A stretch of 52,500 bases of DNA from Chromera velia (Eukaryota; Sar; Chromeraceae), in contig JAHBMJ010004741.1 of NCBI GenBank assembly GCA_018398765.1, forward strand, positions 1 through 52,500, read 5' to 3'. Shown here piece by piece: positions 45,679-52,500 of this stretch. Each line of letters opens with the position of its first letter. Position 1 is the stretch's first letter. The notes beneath the pieces are model-generated. The model did no database searches, was not told where the DNA came from, and saw only the letters and a list, made by a program, of their open reading frames with translations. The position numbers and the translations under genes were made by a program.

Positions 45679-48153
45679 TCAGAGAGCTACGCAGGCGGCG
45701 AAGGAGAAGACCTCAAAGAACGAAGACAGAGACCAGGGCCTCTTTTTGGTCTTCATGAATGTCGACGCACGTTTCTCCTGCCCCCCCTTCTCCTTCTCCT
45801 CTCTCTCCACCAAAATTTTTGATGCTGCCTCCCTCTCCTCGATTCTCCTTCTGGCTGCGTCGAGCTGCTCGGTTCTCTCCTGACTGGTCCCCTCGGCAGA
45901 GAGGGGACCTCCCCTCTTCACCCGTCTGCCAGACAGCAGCGGACACGCCGAGCTCAAATTGAATGCACTTGCATTCGCAGGATCTGTCACTGCAACGGCT
46001 GCACAGCTTGAAGAGGAAGAGGAAACGGACGAGGAGGCCGCAGTGGACTCTGCAGCCAGACTGAGGGAGGCAATTGACTTTGGCTTCTCTCTTCTTTTCC
46101 CCTTCAACTCCCCTTCTCTATGTCTGCCTGCAGCTGCTGACATGACGCCAGACTGCCGCAAAGTGGTCATGCAGCAGAGCGACTGAATCCCTCTCTTTGC
46201 ATCTGATTCATTCGGAGACGTTTCTTCATCTTCTTCTTGGACTGTCACAGCAGAATCAACGAGGAACCTGAGAAGCCCCCGTCTCTCTTCCTTCTTTGCC
46301 TCTCGGCCCTTTTCGAGAACCTCCATGCCCTTCACTCTCCTCACACCGTCAGTCAGGGGGGGACTGAGAGAGTCAGAAGGCCCGTCTCCTCCTGACTGCA
46401 GAGGCACCGTGAGGCCTCCGTTGGCTGTCAGAGTGGTGCTGCAGGCGAGTGCCAGGGGAGAGGAGGAAGCGGGGAAGGTGACGAAAGAGGGGGCCTGGGC
46501 TGCTGCTGCTGCTGCTGTTGCTGCTACTGTTGCGGATAGAGAGCTAGTTTGGAGCGCAGGGGGAAGGAGGAAGAGGAAGGCCTCCCCCGTCAGTCTCCTC
46601 CTCTCCCTCTCTGCTTCGAATGCCAGGAGAGACGCAAGACCGAGTCTCTCCCTCTTCTTCGCACATCCTCCGTGCTGAAGGAGAAGCTCTGTGGAGGGAA
46701 GGGGAGTTGTCGGACTCTGCTGGGTGCACGCACTGACGTCAGGCAGAGCAGGAAGGAGAGGAGGGGCCAGTCGGTTCAGTGCCGCCCTGAACTGTTCTGG
46801 CAGTTGGAGCATCGGGATGAAGTCCCGAGCGTGGAGTACGAGTATGGCTGTGTCGATTCGGGTGGAGACAGAGAGGGGGTCGTGGCGCCACTCTGGAAGG
46901 CAGGGCCCCTTCTGTCTATACAGACTTCCTACCCACTCATGGGGACTCTCGAAATTCTTTCCAAATTCCTTGCCCCCGAACATCCTGCTTGACTTCTCAG
47001 GAGACGGGAAGAAAAGAGAACGAAGGGAATGGGACAGAGAGAACGAGTCAAAAGAACGATCCCACAACATCATCCCCCCCTCACCCTCCTTCTCCCAGAG
47101 ACATTCTGTTGTCCTGTTGAATATCTCTGCGGCTCTCTCCTTGTACTCATAGAACTGATCCCAGTCAGAGGGACCCCAATTCACCTCCCCCTGGTTCCAC
47201 TCAACCCCCGAGGGCACAAACGCAAACAACCCCCCTCCTGTCGCAAACGGCAAGTGCATACAACACGTCATGCACAGAATCCCTCTCCTTCCAGGCAGGC
47301 TCGCACATGAGACCTTCGGGAGCAATCCATTCAGGATGCGCCCCCCGGAAGAAGTCAACAGACGCAGTAGAGAAGCAACGTGAGAGGGCGTAGGGGGTGA
47401 AAGGGGGACAGCAGGTCGAGACGGCAAGGCTGCCCAGCATGCTCGCGTCTCCTGTCTGGTCGTCTCTGAACAGACTGCACTCCTTCCCGCAAACCCTCTC
47501 GATCTTTCCACACCAGTCGAACAGCTTCAGCTGCAACTCCCTCTTCCTCCCATTCCCTTCCCTTCCCTCTTCAATCCCGAACTGCAGAGGGTGAATGTCC
47601 CTGTGCGCCACTCCCCTCGCATGAGCCTGGTCAACCTCGCGAACGCACTGGGTGATCAGTCTGCTCTTCTCGGGAGGAGACAGCGACCGCAAAGAGGAGA
47701 GGAGACTCTCGTTTCCCTCCAACGCGACCAGACGACGAGAGACCATCGCACAGAACACCCTTAGACTCCCCCCCCCCCTTGGGAAATCACCTCAACGCAC
47801 ACACCCACCAGACCACAGACCGACTGAAGGCCTTCTGCGACCATTCGAATCTGTTCCCTTAACTGGGAAACCCACGAACTCAGATGCACAGCGTCGCTGG
47901 AACGCGGACTGAGAAGAACCACCTCACCCCCCCCTACCCTCTCCCGTGCCTCAGGACGGAGGTCAGACCCAAAAACTTTCTTATAGTTCCCCCCTCCCAG
48001 AACGTCCAACGAGAGAACGTCTCTCGACAACAAACGGACCAACCCCGCGCCCTCTGCCTCCTCTACGCTCTTTCTGATGTCATCTAGCTGCGCCTGTGAG
48101 AGGACAATCGACTGGCCCTCCATGGACAGCGACGCAGGATCAGCTGCACACAT
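45679..48153 (-). CDS. Divergent protein kinase-like gene with two apparent frameshifts
   Basis: Three overlapping minus-strand frames together encode one kinase-like protein of about 820 residues. Frame 1 (48153-47761) starts with ATG and has a Gly-rich loop LGGGNYKKVF; the expected beta3 Lys is not obvious (EVVLLSP). Frame 2 (about 47779-47225) has a catalytic loop HRDIHPLQFG (HRDLKPxN with Lys and Asn replaced), LKLFDWCG in place of DFG, and WIAPEGL. Frame 3 (about 47230-45679) continues the C-lobe (GLFAFVPSGVEWNQGEVNWG) and then runs into a long Ala/Ser/Glu-rich tail. Frame changes coincide with an 11-C run (47768-47778) and a C6 run (47230-47235). One extra C at the first and one fewer at the second restore a continuous frame. 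Either the assembly is wrong at homopolymers or the gene is decaying. The missing Lys suggests a pseudokinase. It is divergent from the coiled-coil/TPR gene. Confidence 0.65.
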
Positions 48154-49043
48154 GCAGTCAGGGACAGTGGAGAAGACAGGAGCATCACAGACGTGCTGTT
48201 CATTCGAGATGTGTGGGACACGACGTGAAGAAGAAAAGCAGACAACAGGATAGAACAGCTCACTGACTTGTAACTTCAGTTCTATGAGCTTGGTCGCTCA
48301 TTTCTTTGGATGCCGTTGGAGAAGACTGTCTGAAACAAAGAGACGTGATAGAGAACAGGTCTCTCACTGTTTCTGCGTGTGTTGGTTAGTGTTGGTGTGA
48401 CAAACAAAAGCTTGGAGTTTCAATGCAACGCTGCAACAGTCTGTGCAACACTGAACGTGTTTCGAGGCAGTGATTCACAGCACCACTCCTCACACTGAAA
48501 CGAGAACCTCAATCGACCAAAGGGGCGTAGAATAGTATCCCACAGGAGACCGAGATTAATGAACAGAATCTCTGAGAAAGAGAGAGATGTTTTGACAGTA
48601 GTTGCTGGATGTTAATCATTCTGAAGAATCAACGAAGCTGTACGTGTGAGAATATGTGAGAATCGTGTTAATTGCGCGGCCGGGCGGCGCGCGGACTGCA
48701 TGGCGGCGCTAGCTCGGCCGCGCGGTGCTGCATGCTTGGGCCTTATATAATTGGGGCGCGCCGCGACCCTGCGTGGCCGAGCCAGCCCTGCGCGCGTGCT
48801 CTCCGTCGATCTCCATCCGCCTCCACTGAGCAGGAATTTCGCCAAGATTTGCCAAGAAACGGAGTTAAAGTACCTGTCGCCGCTGTCGGGACTGTCCTTG
48901 TGGAAGTTCCATTGAAGAAGGCTTTGCCCCGCCACTATCGGAAGTCTTGTCACTGGTTCATCAGATCGAGGCCTTCCGAGTGGTCACGAGTTTCAGTCCA
49001 AACTCTCTGAGTACATGATGAAGCCCTAGCTCTGTCTGAGTCA
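48154..49043. promoter_or_regulatory. Divergent intergenic region with TATA-like box
   Basis: An 890-bp spacer between the kinase-like gene (-) and the coiled-coil/TPR gene (+). A TATA-like ttatataa lies at 48743-48750 inside a CpG-rich stretch (48675-48805, with ggcgcgcc at 48754-48761). It is about 295 bp before the ATG at 49044 and may drive the plus gene. The left half (48154-48660) shows nothing else. Confidence 0.4.
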
Positions 49044-52000
49044 ATGCCCGCTCTGTCGAGATCCACTCCCTCTGGGGGCTCTGCGTCTTCTGCGCAATCG
49101 TCGCAGATAGCTCGGCCTTCCTTGGCAACAGAGGACACCTTTGTGGGGGCGGATGAGCCTGTGGGGGGAGAGGGCGCGTTGATTGGTTCTGTGGTCACGT
49201 CTGTGGCAGACACCGGGGGCACTACAGGCTGTCCTCCGACCAACGATCCCCGAGTGCCTGTCGATTTTTCGAGTGGAGATGTTGCATCTGCCACTGACCA
49301 AGCCCTTTTGCAGGGTTCGCTTGTCCCTACTCACCATGACGCGGTGTCATCTGAGCGTTCAGTGCAGGGAGACGGCGAGAAAAGCGAACAGGGAGATGGC
49401 CCTCGTGTCTCCCAAGATTTGACCTTGTCAGCCAGCAGCGTGCCGCGTTCGGCTGCCGAGATCCCCTCCACCACGAACCTCCCCCCCGAGCTCGCCTTGA
49501 CCGTGCGGCTCCTGTACAACCACATGGAGGAAATCCGGATAAACAAGAGAAGAGAGCTGGCTCGAATGAAGAAAGAGAAGAAAGAGACACAAGATGCGAA
49601 GGAGACGGTGGAGAGAGAGAAAGAAAAACTACAGCAAGATCTAAGAGAGATTGGTGCAGTGATGAGGAAGTTGAAAGAAGAGAAATCGGCGGTGGACAGA
49701 GAGCTTCTGCGCATGAAGGAAGAAAAGGCAAAAGCCGAAAAGAAAGCAGCAGAGCAAATAAGCGAGCTTGCAGTTGTCACAGAACAAAAGCGGCAGGCAG
49801 AAGAGGAAAAAAGAGCGCTCAGCGTCGAGCTGGACAACCTCAGAGCTTCTTACGGAAGGCTGAAGAACGAGAAGGAAAAGGCAGAAAGTGAGAATAAGAT
49901 GTTTGAAAGCCAAGTCGAAAAGCTGAGAGAGAAAACAAGAAACAAGCAATGGAGCTTTCCGACGTTCTCGGACAGAAAAGGGTGTTAGAGCAGGAGAGAG
50001 CAGATATGGAAAAGGGGTATCAGAAGGAGAAGGCGGACAAGGCAAAAGCGGAAAGAGAGAAAGCAGAGGCGGAACACGATCTAGGAGTACGTGTAAACGC
50101 AGAGAGGGAGAGGGCTGAGAGGGAAAAGAAAGAGATGGGAAGCCAGATTGCCAAACTCAGAGCAGAGAATGAGAGGCTACAAAAGGAGAAAGCAGAGAAA
50201 CTGGTGAGGGAGCCTCTTTCCCCTCTCCCCCCCTGCGTGTATCTGTGTGTGTGCGAGTGTATGTGTATGAGTTTGCGTTTTTGTCTTCTAACCTTCGCCC
50301 TCTCTATCTTCCTTGTGTGCAGTCTTCCCTTCCTTGTGACCTTTGCTGCTTGCTTTCTCCCGTCTCCCCCCATGGCTCCCTCCCTCTTCCTTTTCCTCGT
50401 GCATGCTCGACGTTCGGTTTCTCTCAGTGTGTCGAATTCTCTCTTTGGCCGGGTCCTCTTGTTGCCTCTGCCTTTCTCCTTCAGGGGGGCTCCCTGCTAT
50501 TTCTCCTCTCCTGTGTGAAGCGCTGGCTTGAACGTGTGTAAAGGCTCCAGAGAGTGCGCACCTGTATGTCCTCTGGATGTCAATCTTTTTTGCGCCGCCA
50601 CTTGCACACTTAGCCAACTCTTTTGCGCGCCGCCTTTTCCGATTTTCGCGGCTTTTGCTTTCCTCTGCGGGTACATTTGTGCCCCCGCTGTTGTACTTGT
50701 TGAGCCTGCGTGTTGCCTTCTCTTTTCCATGCAGGCTGCTGCTTCTGCACAGAGCCTGAATGAGTCTGGTGAGTTGTTCTTTCCCCTTTTTTGAGTGCCC
50801 GGGTCTCTTTTTACGCTCCGTCGACTTCATCGTTGTGATCTCTCCGTCACCCTCTGTTGTCTTCCGTTTTTTTTGGCCCGCTGTCAATCCCTTTCGTTCC
50901 CTCCAGCGCGCTTTTCCATCAGGATGAGGCGTCTCGGCGGGCCCACATCTCTCCAGGACACGAGCCCCCCCACTTGCATGTATGCAGGTGTGAAGGCTTT
51001 CAAGGAGAATGACTGCGCAAAGGCTGAAGGCCTGTTTGCCGAAGCATCCAGACTCCAACCAGCAGAAAACACGTACAGGGAGGCTGTGAGGTCCCTACCG
51101 GGCGACGCTTGGCTGAAAGGGGAAGTGGGCAGACTGCTGAATGAATTGGGTGAGTTGAGGGAAGCTGAGGTGCCAGGCCTACCTGAATTCAGACGGCCCC
51201 CCCTCTCTCCCTCTCTCCCTCCCTCCCTCCATTTATCCATCCATCCATGCATGCATCCATCCATCCATCCGCTATTTCTGCAGAGCATTTCGATCTGGTT
51301 AGAGACGTCTGAGGCAAATTGTGTGTCTTCTCATGGCCGCTTGTCCCCTCCCCATCCCTCCATGAGACTCCCTCATGCAATCGTTTTGTGAAGGGGGACT
51401 GCCTGGTCGCATGTTGACGAGTCTTCTCGCACACACACTTGCACGCAGGCTTCAAGGCTCTCAGTGAGAATGACTACGCAAAAGCTGGGAAAGTGTTTGC
51501 CGAAGCTTCCAGACTCCAACCAGCAGAAAACGGGTCCAACAGTGTCTTCCATTTCGTGCGGTCGCGAAGCAAGGAAAAAGAGGGGGACCTCGAGGGGGCG
51601 CTTGAGGAGATGAGAAAGGCTCTGTGGCTCAGACCGGACGACGCTTGGTGGAAATTGGAAGTGGCCAGGCTCGAGAGTCTCTTCCGTGAGTTAATTTTGT
51701 AATACTTGTGAAGAATTTTTCCCTTGCCTTTTGGAGGGCTTTCGCGCACTCCTCTACCCTTTCATCCCTGCAATCCTCCCAGACACACAGTCTTGAGAGC
51801 ATTCACTTTTTTTACTGATGGTGTTCGTGTGAGCCTGTCGATGGTTGGTTGTATTCTCCTGCGGAAGATTTACGCATAAGCCTGGGTATGCATCACACGG
51901 ATAGAAAAGACGGTCAGGAACGGAATTTGTGTGTCGAATCTGTTTCTGACCTTGACGGTTTGCAGGAGGACCTTTGTCAAGGGCGTGGTGGAACTTCTTA

Positions 52001-52474
52001 TCGGTCAGGCGCATCGATCGACTCTGACATGCATCTCGACTCTCTACGTGTCTCTCCCTCCTTCCGGCAGCCCAGTCCTTTTGTTCTCCTCTTTGGCTGG
52101 CTGACTGGCTGCGTGCAGAGGGATTGGTTTGACTTGAAAGCCGCTTAATTCTCTTGCTCCCTCCACTGCAAAGAATGAAATGGCACCGGCCTTCTTTGCT
52201 CTCCTGCGGAGTTCAGTTCGGGAACTGAAAAGTAAGGAGAGGTGGTATGGGTGATTTGTGGTATGGACGCAGACGAGTGGCTGGCTGGTTGACATGCAAC
52301 TCCCAACAAATATCCTCAACGAAAAGCGACGCCGTGTAGAGAGTTTCTTTGTGTGCTCTTTTGGGATGCGTTGCAACGGACCCTTAGTTCCTCTTTGTGC
52401 CTAATTGTCCTGGTTCTTGCAGGCGCAGGCACGAAGGGCCCTGGCTGTTGCAGAAATGAGGACTCAGCAAGCAG
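49044..52474 (+). CDS. Coiled-coil and TPR-repeat protein (3' end beyond window; one apparent frameshift)
   Basis: Exon 1 (49044-50203) starts at ATG 49044. It has a Ser/Thr/Gly-rich head of about 150 residues, then a long Lys/Glu/Arg coiled coil. The coil shifts frame at about 49925-49945 (A4 runs in cgaaaag and gagaaaac): the first frame stops at 49988, while the +1-related frame carries the coil on (DVLGQKRVLEQERADMEKGY) to donor GTGAGG. Further exons are 50735-50768, 50988-51149, 51449-51685, probably 51966-52003, and 52423-52474 (donor GTTAGT at the edge). Exons 3 and 4 each hold a TPR-like unit (VKAFKENDCAKAEGLFAEAS and FKALSENDYAKAGKVFAEAS, both followed by RLQPAEN). TPRs bind protein partners, so an adaptor role is likely; the family is not recognised. 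Confidence 0.65.
51197..51270. repeat. (CTCC)n/(CCAT)n tract in a TPR gene intron
   Basis: ctcc units followed by ccat/gcat units, located between the two duplicated TPR exons (intron 51150-51448). Confidence 0.9.
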
Positions 52475-52500
52475 GTTAGTTTTTTCTTCTCTTGAGCGTT

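Noticed and set aside
1..52500. tRNA, rRNA, CRISPR, bacterial operon or viral elements
   Set aside because: No B-box, cloverleaf, conserved rRNA segment, spaced direct-repeat array, integrase or reverse transcriptase motif was seen; the window is ordinary nuclear eukaryotic DNA.

Overview
This window is nuclear DNA of a eukaryote with intron-rich genes. The genes total about 39 modelled introns, many filled with microsatellites, and there is no operon-like packing. A mitochondrial F1-ATPase gamma subunit, an organellar RNA-binding helical-repeat protein of the HPR/FAST-like type common in apicomplexan relatives, and large ankyrin and kinase/RBR accessory genes point to an alveolate. My best guess is a chromerid alga of the Chromera type, inferred from gene style only. 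GC-richer gene blocks alternate with very AT-rich gene-poor islands (about 0.65-1.6, 13.0-13.85, 26.8-29.9 and 37.7-38.9 kb).

Layout: 1-630 is the 3' end of a gene on +. 1671-8058 (-) holds ankyrin-repeat exons (4734-8058) followed downstream by a 993-codon exon with a coiled coil, a protein kinase domain and an RBR-type (RING-IBR-RING) zinc domain. The kinase exon has no usable start codon and can be joined to the ankyrin exons in phase, so these are probably one ankyrin-kinase-RBR gene. A divergent ankyrin gene lies at 8607-12789 (+). An eight-exon helical-repeat protein lies at 13851-20253 (-). It is divergent from the eleven-exon ATP synthase gamma gene at 20797-26089 (+). An eight-exon membrane-anchored cytochrome P450 lies at 30216-34804 (-). 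The stretch 34.8-45.6 kb is mostly microsatellites and two duplicated blocks (0.6 kb and 0.7 kb), with only weak exon candidates. A divergent kinase at 45679-48153 (-) carries two homopolymer-associated frameshifts. It is divergent from a coiled-coil/TPR gene at 49044-52474 (+), which runs off the window and carries one apparent frameshift.

How they relate: there is no biosynthetic cluster. The gamma subunit belongs to mitochondrial ATP synthesis, the helical-repeat protein probably to organellar RNA metabolism, and the P450 to ER oxidation chemistry. The ankyrin, kinase, RBR and TPR proteins look like expanded lineage-specific signalling or ubiquitin genes. The most notable observations are the ankyrin-kinase-RBR fusion, ankyrin exons that each equal one repeat and alternate 105/99 nt, a strong local preference for 5' splice sites with C at +3 (GTCAGT), and a GC-AG intron in the ATP synthase gene. 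All exon borders were read by eye from protein homology, phase and splice motifs; no alignment or transcript data were available.
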